A DNA stretch of 64,000 bases. It comes from Parvibaculum sp041688015 (lineage in GTDB: Bacteria; Pseudomonadota; Alphaproteobacteria; Parvibaculales; Parvibaculaceae). Numbering within the stretch: position 1 is the stretch's first letter; each line of letters begins with the position of its first letter. The DNA lies in contig JBDNIY010000008.1 in NCBI GenBank assembly GCA_041688015.1, forward strand, positions 1 to 64,000, read 5' to 3'. Below the pieces are notes generated by a model. It was not told where the DNA came from and did no database searches. It saw nothing but the letters and a program-made list of their open reading frames with translations. Made by a program: the position numbers and the translations under genes. Below are positions 1 to 8,947 of this stretch, one piece after another.

Positions 1-1026
1 ACTTCCCTGTTGATAGCAACCGTAGTCGCAATCGTGGAAGGCCGAGCGGCGATAAGAACACAGTCGAGCATGACTTGGGCCATCGGCATACTGGCGATCT
101 ACCTGATGTTCAACTCGCTCATCTCTAGCATTCCACAAATATCTGCACTCTACAGTCTTATTTTTATGGTCGTTGCCTACGCCATACACATTATACGCCT
201 CTCTCCCAACACGTGGGAAACAGTGCTTCGGCGCCTGTCGGTGGTCAGCCTCACGATGCTTATCCTCTTTGTCATGATTAAACATCGAGAAGGACGTTGG
301 TATGGTGCGGTCCATCCCAATTTCATGGGAGGTTGGATAATCGTTCAGGCATCACTCATTCAAGTCTGGCGCGGCAAAATAAAATGGCTGGGATTGGCTG
401 CGTTATTGCTGCTGGCAATCCTCGTCGACTCACGTTTTTCTTTCCTAGCAATGCTCATATTGATTGTTTCTACTGAAGTATTGCGTCGGCTACATTCGCC
501 AACGCGTCTAATGATATTTGGCCTGATTTGCGGCCTAGCATTACTCATAGCTGGCGGATACATATGGAGCATCCTCATAGGCGAAGGGGCGCGATCTGCA
601 TTTGGCGACATCTCTGGCCGCACCGAACGGTGGTCGACAGCCTTTCTACGCATCCAAGACCATCCGTACTTTGGATACGGTTTTCGAACATCGAGAGCAG
701 AATTTCAGACTGCTCATAGCGGCATAATTACACTTTGGGAAGAACTGGGCATATCCGGTGCCGTCGGATATTTGGCCCTTTTGGCAAGCCGAATGGCAAC
801 GCTCTTTCGCCTTTCGATGAATGCCGACAACATAGCAACGCGAAGGCTTTCAATCGTCTTTCTTGGAACGCTCTTGGCGTATATGTCACCGCTGCTTTTT
901 CAGCCCAACTACCTCAATTTTGGTGATCCGATCGGCATCCTCATCCTTTTGTATCTCTTCATCAACCTCAATGAGGCTCATCGCCCCCGCCGTATTCGCC
1001 ATAGCCATTGTGTTTCACCCGCGTGA
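1..1026 (+). CDS. O-antigen ligase/polymerase-like membrane protein (5' end outside window)
   Basis: A polytopic inner-membrane protein of the Wzy/WaaL (O-antigen ligase) superfamily, which polymerises repeat units or transfers polysaccharide to lipid A. The frame is open to base 1, so the true start lies upstream; the first possible internal start is a TTG at position 10. About nine hydrophobic segments are visible. A large loop near the middle carries the family signature: GRTERW, then DHPYFGYGF, then HSGIITLWEELG, resembling the Wzy_C domain. The family is clear, but polymerase and ligase cannot be told apart from sequence alone. It is AT-rich compared with the rest of the window, as is common for O-antigen genes. 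A 216-base gap separates it from rfbB. Confidence 0.75.
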   Translation, partial: TSLLIATVVAIVEGRAAIRTQSSMTWAIGILAIYLMFNSLISSIPQISALYSLIFMVVAYAIHIIRLSPNTWETVLRRLSVVSLTMLILFVMIKHREGRWYGAVHPNFMGGWIIVQASLIQVWRGKIKWLGLAALLLLAILVDSRFSFLAMLILIVSTEVLRRLHSPTRLMIFGLICGLALLIAGGYIWSILIGEGARSAFGDISGRTERWSTAFLRIQDHPYFGYGFRTSRAEFQTAHSGIITLWEELGISGAVGYLALLASRMATLFRLSMNADNIATRRLSIVFLGTLLAYMSPLLFQPNYLNFGDPIGILILLYLFINLNEAHRPRRIRHSHCVSPA

Positions 1027-1192
1027 AAGCCAACCGTTGCTAACTAATTTGCTTTGCGCTGACGTGCGTTTCAAAATCTCCATTGAATCCAGATGCCGGA
1101 GAAGAAGCAAAAGATGGTTATGAATTTGTTGTGCTGAAAAATGCCCCCAAAGCGGAGCGTTTTCCCTTCTATAAGTTGTCGCATTTTCAACG

Positions 1193-1198
1193 TATAAT
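1193..1198 (+). promoter_or_regulatory. Candidate -10 box upstream of rfbB
   Basis: A perfect TATAAT lies 45 bases before the rfbB ATG in the gap after the ligase gene. TTGTCG at 1176-1181 is too close (11-base spacer) to be a standard -35 element, so only the -10 match is supported. It could start an rfbB-rfbA transcript separate from the upstream gene. Confidence 0.25.
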
Positions 1199-1242
1199 CC
1201 AAGTCGGAATCTACACCACGATAATCAGTAGTGAGATATTTA

Positions 1243-2307
1243 ATGGCTGAGAAAGTTCTTGTAACAGGTGGTGCCGGCTTCATAGGCTCAACTCTCATCA
1301 GACAGTTTATCGAGGAAACGGATACCTCGATCATCAATGTCGATAAGTTAACCTACGCGGGAAATCTCTCCTCGCTAGGACTAGGCGTCGAAAGACTGCC
1401 AACATATATATTCCTTCAGGTAGACATCTGTGACGACAATGCACTGAAGCAGGTATTCATCGAACACCAGCCAGATGCTGTCATGCATCTGGCTGCTGAG
1501 TCACATGTTGACCGATCGATTGACGGACCTTCCGCCTTTATCGAGACCAATATTTTTGGCACCTACAAATTACTTCAGGCTACACGGACTTATTGGTCTG
1601 CGCTGCCGGCACAACGTAAGGATAGCTTTCGATTCCACCATATTTCTACCGATGAAGTCTTCGGCTCGCTTAGCGCCGAAGGACTCTTCTCCGAAGACAC
1701 AGCCTATGATCCACGCTCGCCTTACGCCGCGAGCAAAGCTGCTTCGGACCATCTCGTCCGCTCCTGGCATGCGACATATGGCTTACCTGTTGTCATTACA
1801 AATTGCTCAAACAACTATGGCGCTTACCAGTTTCCCGAGAAGCTGATCCCTCTTGTCACCCTCGCAGCTCTTGCTGACAAACCGCTGCCTATTTATGGCG
1901 ACGGCCAGAATGTCCGAGACTGGCTCTACGTGGACGATCATTGCCGCGCACTCCGGCTCGTTCTCGAGAAGGCCAAAGTCGGTGAGACCTATAATATTGG
2001 TGGCCGCAACGAAAAATCAAACCTCGAAGTCGTTGAGACAATCTGCGCCATCTTGGATGAAATTCATCCCCGATCTGACAGAAAACCATACAACACACAG
2101 ATCACTTTTGTTTCCGATCGCCCAGGCCACGACCGGCGTTATGCCATTGATGCGAGCAAGCTTGAACGTGAGCTTGGCTGGAAGCCTCTTGAGACATTTG
2201 AAAGCGGATTGCGGAAAACCGTCGAATGGTATCTGAACAATGCCGCTTGGTGCGACGACATCAAAACGGGCCGTTATCTCGGCGAACGCTTGGGACTGGT
2301 TCCATGA
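1243..2307 (+). CDS. rfbB: dTDP-glucose 4,6-dehydratase
   Basis: Converts dTDP-D-glucose to dTDP-4-keto-6-deoxy-D-glucose, the branch point to dTDP-rhamnose and many amino-deoxy sugars. It is an extended-SDR enzyme with an N-terminal NAD-binding GGAGFIGS, the catalytic STDEVFGSL segment (Thr-Asp-Glu) and SPYAASKAASDH containing the YxxxK pair. At 354 residues it has normal family length. I chose the ATG at 1243 because the protein then begins MAEKVLVTGGAGFIGS, as in homologues; an in-frame GTG lies four codons earlier. Its stop overlaps the ATG of rfbA (ATGA), so the two are translationally coupled. Neither rfbC nor rfbD is in the window, so the end sugar is not fixed to rhamnose. Confidence 0.95.
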   Translation: MAEKVLVTGGAGFIGSTLIRQFIEETDTSIINVDKLTYAGNLSSLGLGVERLPTYIFLQVDICDDNALKQVFIEHQPDAVMHLAAESHVDRSIDGPSAFIETNIFGTYKLLQATRTYWSALPAQRKDSFRFHHISTDEVFGSLSAEGLFSEDTAYDPRSPYAASKAASDHLVRSWHATYGLPVVITNCSNNYGAYQFPEKLIPLVTLAALADKPLPIYGDGQNVRDWLYVDDHCRALRLVLEKAKVGETYNIGGRNEKSNLEVVETICAILDEIHPRSDRKPYNTQITFVSDRPGHDRRYAIDASKLERELGWKPLETFESGLRKTVEWYLNNAAWCDDIKTGRYLGERLGLVP

Positions 2308-3197
2308 AGCGTAAGGGCATCATCCTAGCAGGCGGCAGCAGCACGCGTCTATTTCCCGCAACAAGGACCATCAGCAAGCAGTTGCTGCCCGTCTATGACA
2401 AGCCGATGATCTATTATCCGCTCAGCACGCTTATGCTGGCGGGCATCACGGAAATCCTGATTATCACCCGCCCCGACGAGCAAGACCTTTTCCGCCGTCT
2501 GCTCGGCGACGGCGCCCATTGGGGGCTGGATATCGCCTATGCCGCGCAGCCAGAGCCGAACGGCATCGCCGAAGCCTTTATCATCGGCAAAGACTTTATC
2601 GCAGGCGACCCTGTCACACTCATTCTCGGCGACAATATTTTCTACGGCGAGGGCTTTGGCCAGATATTGCAGACTGGGGGTCTGATCAATGAAGGTGCCC
2701 AGGTCTTTGCCTATTATGTCAATGACCCCGAACGCTACGGCGTTGCCGAGTTCGACGATGAAGGGGCGGTCGTCAGCCTCGAGGAAAAGCCGAAAAAGCC
2801 GAAATCCTCTTATGCGGTCACTGGCCTTTACAGTTATGATGGGCAAGTCAGCGATGTTGCAGCCTCCATAACGCCATCAGCACGTGGCGAACTTGAAATC
2901 ACGGCTGTCAATCAATGGTATCTGGAGCGCGGCCTGCTACACGCAGTTGTCCTTGGTCGTGGCATCGCGTGGCTCGATACCGGCACGCATGATGCTCTTC
3001 TCGAAGCGGGTAATTTTGTTGCCACCATCGAACGCCGCCAGGGCCTCAAGATCGCATCTCCAGAGGAAATCGCCTACCGCCGGAAACTGATCGATGAAGA
3101 ACAACTCCTCCGCCTGGCAAAGCCCATGCTCAAGACCGACTACGGCCAATACCTCGTCCGGTTGGCCGGGCAAGAAAAGAAATATATTAGCGACTAA
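2304..3197 (+). CDS. rfbA: Glucose-1-phosphate thymidylyltransferase
   Basis: Makes dTDP-glucose from glucose-1-phosphate and dTTP, the step before RfbB. The N-terminus has the nucleotidyltransferase signature GGSSTRLFPAT followed by SKQLLPVYDKPMIYYPLS. LGDNIFYGEGF supplies a metal-binding Asp, and VSLEEKPKKPKSSYAVTGLY is the sugar-phosphate site. Length is 297 residues, normal for RmlA. The ATG overlaps the rfbB stop by four bases; a longer in-frame reading into rfbB is not credible because conserved sequence begins at this ATG. A small gap of 14 bases leads to the acyltransferase gene. Confidence 0.95.
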   Translation: MKRKGIILAGGSSTRLFPATRTISKQLLPVYDKPMIYYPLSTLMLAGITEILIITRPDEQDLFRRLLGDGAHWGLDIAYAAQPEPNGIAEAFIIGKDFIAGDPVTLILGDNIFYGEGFGQILQTGGLINEGAQVFAYYVNDPERYGVAEFDDEGAVVSLEEKPKKPKSSYAVTGLYSYDGQVSDVAASITPSARGELEITAVNQWYLERGLLHAVVLGRGIAWLDTGTHDALLEAGNFVATIERRQGLKIASPEEIAYRRKLIDEEQLLRLAKPMLKTDYGQYLVRLAGQEKKYISD

Positions 3198-3211
3198 TAT
3201 GCCTGCCACAA

Positions 3212-3865
3212 ATGACACAGAAAGCGTTCAAAATGTTTCTGAGAAAATTGAAAGCATTCGTGCCCCGTTCGCTTCGTCCCCAGTTGCGGCATTCATACAA
3301 CCAGTATTGGCGACGCCTGAAAGCGCCTCAAATGCGCTGGGGGTTTCAAGATGCAAACGGCGAATGGCGCCCAAGAACACGTGTTAGTGACTCCGCCTTC
3401 CTGCAACATCAAGAGCGCATTCACATCGCGGACAACGTATTCGTTTGGCACTACACGATCCTCGACGGCACAGGAACACTACATATCGGCGAAGGTTCAC
3501 AAATCGGAGCATGGGTCGGCATATTCACGCACAGTTCGCATTTGGCTGTGCGTTTGCTCGGCGACAGCTATCAGCGGTTCCCGGAAGAAGAAAAAGCAGG
3601 TTTCGCAATTAAAGGCGTCTCGATAGGCAGGTACGTGTTCATCGGAGCCGGAGCAAAAATTTTACCGGGTGTATCAGTGGGCGACGGCGCACTCATTTCA
3701 GCCACCGCTGTTGTCAGCAAAGATGTCGCTCCCTTCGAAGTGGTGGCAGGGAATCCCGCACGGGTTATTGGCGATACGCGCAAACTTGATAAGCCCTATC
3801 TCGATGATCCTCAGGTAGCTGAGCTATATCGAGAGTGGCGCAAATCAATTTCGGTGGTGGAATAA
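3212..3865 (+). CDS. Hexapeptide-repeat acyltransferase (WbbJ-like)
   Basis: A left-handed beta-helix acyltransferase, probably O- or N-acetylating a sugar of the surface polysaccharide with acetyl-CoA. Isoleucine-rich hexapeptide turns are visible in IGEGSQIGAWVGIFTHSSH and again in VSIGRYVFIGAGAKILPGV, followed by the characteristic end VVAGNPARVIG. The His in FTHSSH is the likely catalytic base. The N-terminal 60 residues are basic and not part of the helix. It follows rfbA closely, so the acceptor may be derived from dTDP-4-keto-6-deoxyglucose. An alternative ATG sits eight codons in. Substrate cannot be told from sequence. Confidence 0.8.
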   Translation: MTQKAFKMFLRKLKAFVPRSLRPQLRHSYNQYWRRLKAPQMRWGFQDANGEWRPRTRVSDSAFLQHQERIHIADNVFVWHYTILDGTGTLHIGEGSQIGAWVGIFTHSSHLAVRLLGDSYQRFPEEEKAGFAIKGVSIGRYVFIGAGAKILPGVSVGDGALISATAVVSKDVAPFEVVAGNPARVIGDTRKLDKPYLDDPQVAELYREWRKSISVVE

Positions 3866-3906
3866 TCATTGCGGACATTGCTCATATCAGAAATTCAGCT
3901 TGAACC

Positions 3907-3931
3907 TTCCATCAAATCACCATTGATGGAA
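3907..3931 (+). promoter_or_regulatory. Intercistronic inverted repeat before the flippase gene
   Basis: A perfect 8-base stem (TTCCATCA / TGATGGAA) with a 9-base loop ends three bases before a GGGGA ribosome-binding site and 14 bases before the flippase ATG. No T-run follows, so it is not a standard terminator. It could tune translation or protect a processed 5' end. Confidence 0.3.
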
Positions 3932-3945
3932 TTGGGGATTTCCGC

Positions 3946-5385
3946 ATGTCGTTGAAAGCTGCTGCGGTATCGGGCGCCAAATGGACAACCGCTTCTGGTG
4001 CCATTTCTATTCTGGTGCAGTTCGCCCAGATCGCCGTCCTCGCACGGCTTCTGACGCCTGAGGATTTCGGGCTGATGGCGATGATCATGGTTGTGATCGG
4101 GTTTGCGCAGATCTACGCCGATGCGGGCATCAGCAGCGCCCTCATTTACAGGCAGGACACGATGCCGGAAGTGCTTTCCTCCCTCTATCTGCTCAGTATA
4201 TTTTTCGGCCTTGCGATCTTTGTCGTCGCGCTCATCGCCACACCGCTGGTCGCTTTTATCTTCAGCGAGCCGCGGCTGATATCGCTTATACCCATTGCTG
4301 CCACCCTCTTCTTGATCACGCCCTTTGGACAGCAATTCAAGATTTTGCTCCAAAGGGACCTTCGCTTCCGGGAGCTTGGCACTGTCGAGGCGACCGCTGC
4401 CGTTGCTGGAGCCGCCGTCGCCATCGTCGCCGCGGCACTCGGCCTCGGCGTGCTCTCGCTCATCATCGGACAGCTCACCAACACGTTTATCGCCACAATG
4501 GCCTTCATCGCTATCGGCTGGCGCCAATGGAGGCCATTCTGGCGTTTTAGAACAACCGACCTCAAAGGCTTTCTCAGTTTCGGCCTCTACCAAATGGGTG
4601 AGAAAAGTGTGAATTTTGTCAATTCGCGCACGGACCAGTTCCTGATCGGCGTTCTTTTAGGGCCACATGCGTTGGGGCTCTACAATCTCGCCTGGAGTCT
4701 CGTAATCCAGCCTGTCACTAGGATCAACCCGATCCTTGTCCGCGTCGCTTTTCCGCTTTTCGCCAAGGTGCAAACCGACCGTAACCGGCTACGGCGCGGC
4801 TACATGTTCCTCACATGGATACTCGCGGTCGTGAACGGCCCACTCCTAATCGGCTTCGCCGCCATCTCCACCCTGTTCATTCCGGTTTTTCTTGGTGACC
4901 GCTGGAATGAAACAATCGCCATCGTTCAGGTCCTCGCCTTTGTGAGTCTGCTGCGGTCCATTTCAAACCCGGTCGGCGCCTTGTTCCTTGCCACAGGCCG
5001 CGCCGATCTCGGCTTCAAATGGAACGTGCTTCTGCTCGTCTTCCAGAGCCCCGCCATCCTGCTTGGTGCGCATTATGGCGGCCTCATGGGCGTCGCCGTC
5101 AGCGTTCTGGCCGCGCAGGCCGTCTATATGCCGTTGATGTACATCTTTCTGATCCGCCGCCTGCTCGGCCCCTGCCTCAAGGACTATATGGCCAGCTTTA
5201 TCCCCGTCCTCGCAATTTCGACGGTCATGGGGCTTGCCGTGCTTACCCTGCCCGAAATCATCACAATCAAGCCTACCTTCACCCTCGCAGCCCAAATCGC
5301 GCTCGGTGTCGCACTCTATGTCGGACTGTGCGCCCTTTTCTTGCGCCCGCGCATGGGTGAACTGCGCCGTCTGGTGATGCCGTGA
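3946..5385 (+). CDS. Polysaccharide flippase (Wzx/MOP family)
   Basis: A 479-residue multi-spanning membrane protein of the MOP exporter superfamily (RfbX/WzxC type) that flips lipid-linked oligosaccharide units across the inner membrane. The N-terminal pattern SGAKWTTASGAISILVQFAQIAVLARLLTPEDFGLMAM is characteristic of lipopolysaccharide biosynthesis flippases; about 12 to 14 hydrophobic helices follow. A GGGGA ribosome-binding site precedes the ATG. It works with the glycosyltransferase downstream and the Wzy-like proteins at both sides of the locus. The GC content is higher than that of the acyltransferase before it. Confidence 0.88.
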   Translation: MSLKAAAVSGAKWTTASGAISILVQFAQIAVLARLLTPEDFGLMAMIMVVIGFAQIYADAGISSALIYRQDTMPEVLSSLYLLSIFFGLAIFVVALIATPLVAFIFSEPRLISLIPIAATLFLITPFGQQFKILLQRDLRFRELGTVEATAAVAGAAVAIVAAALGLGVLSLIIGQLTNTFIATMAFIAIGWRQWRPFWRFRTTDLKGFLSFGLYQMGEKSVNFVNSRTDQFLIGVLLGPHALGLYNLAWSLVIQPVTRINPILVRVAFPLFAKVQTDRNRLRRGYMFLTWILAVVNGPLLIGFAAISTLFIPVFLGDRWNETIAIVQVLAFVSLLRSISNPVGALFLATGRADLGFKWNVLLLVFQSPAILLGAHYGGLMGVAVSVLAAQAVYMPLMYIFLIRRLLGPCLKDYMASFIPVLAISTVMGLAVLTLPEIITIKPTFTLAAQIALGVALYVGLCALFLRPRMGELRRLVMP

Positions 5386-5434
5386 TGGCCGCTGAAACGA
5401 TAATGAACATCGCCATTCACAACGGAGCACGGAA

Positions 5435-6604
5435 ATGAGCGAACCCGTTATTCACTCCTATCCGGTCTGGCTTCCACAAACGCAAACATGGATGCACACT
5501 CAAATCAGCGAGCTCCCCGCAAATCGGTTTGATGTTCATGTCGCCTGCCATTTCACGGCAAATCTCGACCAGTTCGCTCCTCCGCATATTCACGCATTCA
5601 AAAACGAACATCCTTTACGTTACCAACTCTCCCGAATCTCCAGAAAATCTGGCGGGCGCTACGCATCCAGCTTTCTCGGCGAGGTGATCGGCCGGACCGG
5701 CGCACGGCTGGTGCATTCACATTTCGGCGATGTCGGCTGGCGAGACCTACCTGCCATCCGAAGAAACGGCGTGAAGCACATCGTCACTTTCTACGGCTAC
5801 GATGTTGGCCGCCTCCCGACGCTGGAACCCGTCTGGCGATCACGCTATGCGGAATTGTTCGACACGGTCGATCTCGTGCTTTGCGAGGGCGATTTTATGG
5901 CCCAATCTGTCGCTACCTTGGGCTGTCCACTAGAAAAACTCCGTACACACCATCTCGGCATCGACACGGCCAAGATAAGGTTCCAGCCGCTAGCCTGGAC
6001 GCCGGGAACCCCGCTCCGCATCCTGCTCTCGGCAAGTTTCGTTGAAAAAAAAGGCCTTCCCTATGCAATCGCTGCACTGACCAACCTCAAGGAAGAGACA
6101 CCGATAGAAATAACGATCATCGGCGACGCGCCAGGTGGCGCGGCAATCCATTCCGAAAAGCAGAAGATTCTCGACGGCATCGCCTCAGGCGGACTGGAGT
6201 CGCATGTGACCCTGTTAGGCTACCAGCCCTACCAGCGGCTGATCGAGGAAGCCCACCGCCACCATATCTTCCTGTCACCAAGCGTCACCGCGTTGGACAG
6301 TGACAGCGAGGGCGGCGCGCCCGTGACCCTCATTGAAATGGCGGCGGCGGGCGTCAATATTGTCAGCAGCCGCCACTGCGATATCCCCTCTGTCATCCTT
6401 CACCAGCATACGGGTCTGCTTGCAGGAGAACGCAATATCGAGGAGATCACCTCTCACTTACGCTGGTATGCGCAGCACCCCGACAAATGGCCGGCCATGC
6501 TCGAAGCAGGTCGTAAACATGTCGAAAGCGAATATGACGGCCGTGTTCAAGGCGGCAAGCTCGCTGACCTCTATAGCAGCCTTTTGCTATCGCGGGATAC
6601 TTAA
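5435..6604 (+). CDS. Glycosyltransferase family 4 protein
   Basis: A GT-B fold glycosyltransferase of 389 residues, likely adding a sugar to the lipid-linked repeat unit on the cytoplasmic face. The C-terminal donor-binding half is clear: LRILLSASFVEKKGLPYAI, then VTLLGYQPYQRLIEEAHRH, then SDSEGGAPVTLIEMAAAGVN, which contains the E-x7-E type motif of GT4 enzymes. The N-terminal half has the acceptor-side HSHFGDVGW segment. It begins 49 bases after the flippase gene on the same strand and is probably co-transcribed. Donor and linkage are unknown. Confidence 0.85.
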   Translation: MSEPVIHSYPVWLPQTQTWMHTQISELPANRFDVHVACHFTANLDQFAPPHIHAFKNEHPLRYQLSRISRKSGGRYASSFLGEVIGRTGARLVHSHFGDVGWRDLPAIRRNGVKHIVTFYGYDVGRLPTLEPVWRSRYAELFDTVDLVLCEGDFMAQSVATLGCPLEKLRTHHLGIDTAKIRFQPLAWTPGTPLRILLSASFVEKKGLPYAIAALTNLKEETPIEITIIGDAPGGAAIHSEKQKILDGIASGGLESHVTLLGYQPYQRLIEEAHRHHIFLSPSVTALDSDSEGGAPVTLIEMAAAGVNIVSSRHCDIPSVILHQHTGLLAGERNIEEITSHLRWYAQHPDKWPAMLEAGRKHVESEYDGRVQGGKLADLYSSLLLSRDT

Positions 6605-6630
6605 CGAATCAGCACCCGCCCGCCCCTTCA

Positions 6631-7320
6631 TCAAGGCTTCTTAGCTGTTACAAAATAACCGGTTGTTTCAGCCGCACAATTCCGATCAAGCTTGTCAAAA
6701 AAAGGCGCTAGGACCTGGCCTATAAACCAGATGGGTAATAAAATGAGCCTAGCTATCCATCGCAAAGGCCAGGGCCCTCGAACAAAGCGCATACTAAAAT
6801 AATTGAACTTGAGAACAATCATGGAGAAGAAGCCGTTTTGTGGCCGAACCGAAATCTCCATAAATCCAGCCTTCTCGAGCAAATATTTCAATCCGTAAGG
6901 CGTATAGCGAAAATAGTCGTGTGGCGCTTCGTGTATCCACCACTGCCAAGGCACTTGCAAGATCAGGTATCCACCGCTCGTCAATATTCGCGACGCCTCG
7001 TTCAACATTGTCTGCGGCTCCCGCAAATGCTCCATTACGGAAAGAGAAACAACTGTGTCCGCAACCCCGGAGTCAATCGGTAGCGCCTCATTCAAATCTG
7101 CAAGAATATCGACGTTTGTTTCATGCAGGCTTTCTCCCCAATCGACAGCTGCATACCGCTCTACGTATTTTAGAAAAAAATCTCTATACGGAGATTCACC
7201 TGCACCAAGATCGTACAGGACCCCTTTGTAGAGAGGGGCAAATTCTCTCAGGAAACGATCATTGTTTTTGTAGACGAGCCAATTGTGGGCGCCGCTGTTC
7301 GAATGCATCTTTCCGGCCAT
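6631..7320 (-). CDS. Class I SAM-dependent methyltransferase
   Basis: A 229-residue protein of the Methyltransf_11 type. Motif I appears as LYDLGAGESPYRDFF, followed by a motif II-like acidic YAAVDWGESLHETNVD and by VADTVVSLSVMEHLREPQ (motif IV). The C-terminal third is hydrophobic with two possible membrane-associated helices around RWIARLILLPIWFIGQVLAPFF, suggesting it acts on a membrane-bound or lipid-linked substrate. It lies convergent to the glycosyltransferase gene and is AT-rich. A sugar or polysaccharide methylation role is inferred only from context. Confidence 0.75.
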   Translation of the reverse strand: MAGKMHSNSGAHNWLVYKNNDRFLREFAPLYKGVLYDLGAGESPYRDFFLKYVERYAAVDWGESLHETNVDILADLNEALPIDSGVADTVVSLSVMEHLREPQTMLNEASRILTSGGYLILQVPWQWWIHEAPHDYFRYTPYGLKYLLEKAGFMEISVRPQNGFFSMIVLKFNYFSMRFVRGPWPLRWIARLILLPIWFIGQVLAPFFDKLDRNCAAETTGYFVTAKKP

Positions 7321-7467
7321 CTACAATCCGCTCCCGCACAATAATTATTCTCGCATCAGATATAGAAATCGACCTGCTGCCAGCCACAATGACAATTCGG
7401 AGACCACGTCACTAGAAAACACACTACGAATTGTATTGTCGAGGCGCCATATTGACGTATTAATTTT

Positions 7468-7743
7468 TCAGAGATCAAGTACAGCGTTAATAACCCGATC
7501 CTCCTCTTCCACAGAAAGATCGGAATAGAGCGGCAAACGGAGTAGACCATCGGCAACGGACATCGCAACTGGCATATCGCCACTGTTTCGGCCAAAACGC
7601 ATCGCGACAGAGGAAAGATATAAGGGTACATAATGCGTCACAGCGACGACACCTGCCTTAGCCAAGGCGCGCTGCGCGCGTTCACGCTCGTCCAGAGAAT
7701 TGAAAACGAGATAATAAATATGCGCAGCGATTAGAACTATCAT
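7468..7743 (-). pseudogene. 3' remnant of a dTDP-sugar aminotransferase (WecE/RffA-like)
   Basis: Only the last roughly 85 residues of a DegT/DnrJ/EryC1-type aminotransferase remain. AHIYYLVFNSLDERERA, VVAVTHYVPLY and DGLLRLPLYSDLS correspond to the C-terminal end of WecE/RffA, enzymes that aminate dTDP-4-keto-6-deoxyglucose. The PLP-binding lysine and more than 250 N-terminal residues are absent. Homology stops a few codons after the apparent ATG, and an in-frame stop lies just upstream. The intact gene would have used the product of RfbB, so the cluster probably lost this branch. The break lies next to a stretch resembling an IS3-type orfA. Confidence 0.75.
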
Positions 7744-7842
7744 CGTATCTCAAAAATCGTACGCGTCGACAACGTGAACTGAGTGTCTGGCAGTTCCTTG
7801 AACACAAAGCCTAGGTGCCATGATGGGACCAGAGGTGGATGA

Positions 7843-7947
7843 AAGGACAAAGGGCATTTTTTGCCAAGAGTTAAGTTTGAGGCGGCGAAACTAGCACGTG
7901 AGCGAGGCGCGGCGATCGTTCAGCCGAGATTGTCCTTGTCTGTCTAG
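7843..7947 (+). mobile_element. Trace of an IS3-family orfA transposase gene
   Basis: The short open stretch, with no start codon, reads LPRVKFEAAKLARERGAAIVQP in its middle. This resembles the N-terminal helix-turn-helix region of IS3-family OrfA proteins (typically K-F-K-x-E-A-V-x-L-V-x-E-R-G). It ends in a stop after 34 codons and no orfB follows. It lies between the broken aminotransferase gene and fcl, which suits an old insertion and deletion. The match is short and from memory, so it is tentative. Confidence 0.4.
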
Positions 7948-7978
7948 CCAGGGATCAGTTTCAAAATTCTCTGAGAAA

Positions 7979-8947
7979 TTACAACACGGACTTACCTTCG
8001 ACCGCTGCGTTGCGAACGAACCATTCAAAACTATTGGCCAAGCCATCTCGCAACGAAACATTGGCACGCCAGCCCAAAGAATTGATCTTCTCAGCACTCA
8101 TTAACTTCCGAGGAGTGCCATCAGGCTTACTCAAGTCCTGTTTTATCGAACCCCTAAATCCAATAACTTCACAAACTAACTTGGTAAGTTCAAAAATTGT
8201 AAGATCCTCACCAGAGCCTACATTCACATGCTGGACCCCAGAATAAACCTTCATAAGATGCACACAAGCATCTGCGCAGTCATCCGCATAGAGAAACTCA
8301 CGTCGCGGTGAACCCGTTCCCCACATAACGAGCTCACTATCGCCGCAAAGTTTGGCTTCGTGTGCCTTGCGAATAAGTGCAGGAATGACGTGACTTGAAT
8401 TCAGATCAAAATTGTCACCGGGCCCATAGAGATTAGTCGGCATCGCCGAAATAAAATCGCAGCCATACTGCTTTCGATAAGCCTGGCAGAGCTTGATGCC
8501 AGCAATCTTGGCGATCGCATACCATTCATTCGTCGGCTCAAGCGGTCCAGTCAACAGCGCATCTTCGGTTATCGGCTGCGGCGCCATTTTCGGATAGATG
8601 CAGCTGGATCCCAAAAATAAAAGCTTCGAAACCCTGGCGCGGAACGCTGCCTCAATGAGGTTGGCCTCAATCATCAGGTTGTCATAAAGAAAGTCGGCTG
8701 GGTGCGTATCATTAGCCAGAATGCCGCCGACCTTTGCAGCCGCCAAAAAAATAACATCCGGCTTTTGATCGATTACCCAAGCTCGCGTCTGTGCTTGGTC
8801 CTTCAGATCAACTGTCTTTCGGTCAACTGTCAAAACTTCACAATTTTCCTGGGCCAACCGTCGAACGATCGCTGAACCGACCATGCCCTTGTGACCCGCA
8901 ACCCAGACACGTTTTCCTTTAAGTGGAAATATGACCTCACTCGACAT
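7979..8947 (-). CDS. fcl: GDP-L-fucose synthase
   Basis: Catalyses the epimerase-reductase step from GDP-4-keto-6-deoxy-D-mannose to GDP-L-fucose. It has the NADP-binding VAGHKGMVGSAIVRRL at the N-terminus, FLGSSCIYPKMAPQPITEDALLTG around the catalytic Ser/Cys, and EWYAIAKIAGIKL with the YxxxK pair. About 322 residues is normal. I chose the ATG at 8947, which overlaps the end of gmd by 11 bases and has GAAGAG ten bases upstream; an in-frame TTG seven codons earlier is possible. It forms a coupled operon with gmd. Confidence 0.95.
   Translation of the reverse strand: MSSEVIFPLKGKRVWVAGHKGMVGSAIVRRLAQENCEVLTVDRKTVDLKDQAQTRAWVIDQKPDVIFLAAAKVGGILANDTHPADFLYDNLMIEANLIEAAFRARVSKLLFLGSSCIYPKMAPQPITEDALLTGPLEPTNEWYAIAKIAGIKLCQAYRKQYGCDFISAMPTNLYGPGDNFDLNSSHVIPALIRKAHEAKLCGDSELVMWGTGSPRREFLYADDCADACVHLMKVYSGVQHVNVGSGEDLTIFELTKLVCEVIGFRGSIKQDLSKPDGTPRKLMSAEKINSLGWRANVSLRDGLANSFEWFVRNAAVEGKSVL

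Noticed and set aside
1176..1198. TTGTCG and TATAAT as a full sigma-70 promoter before rfbB
   Set aside because: The 11-base spacer is too short; only the -10 match was kept at low confidence.
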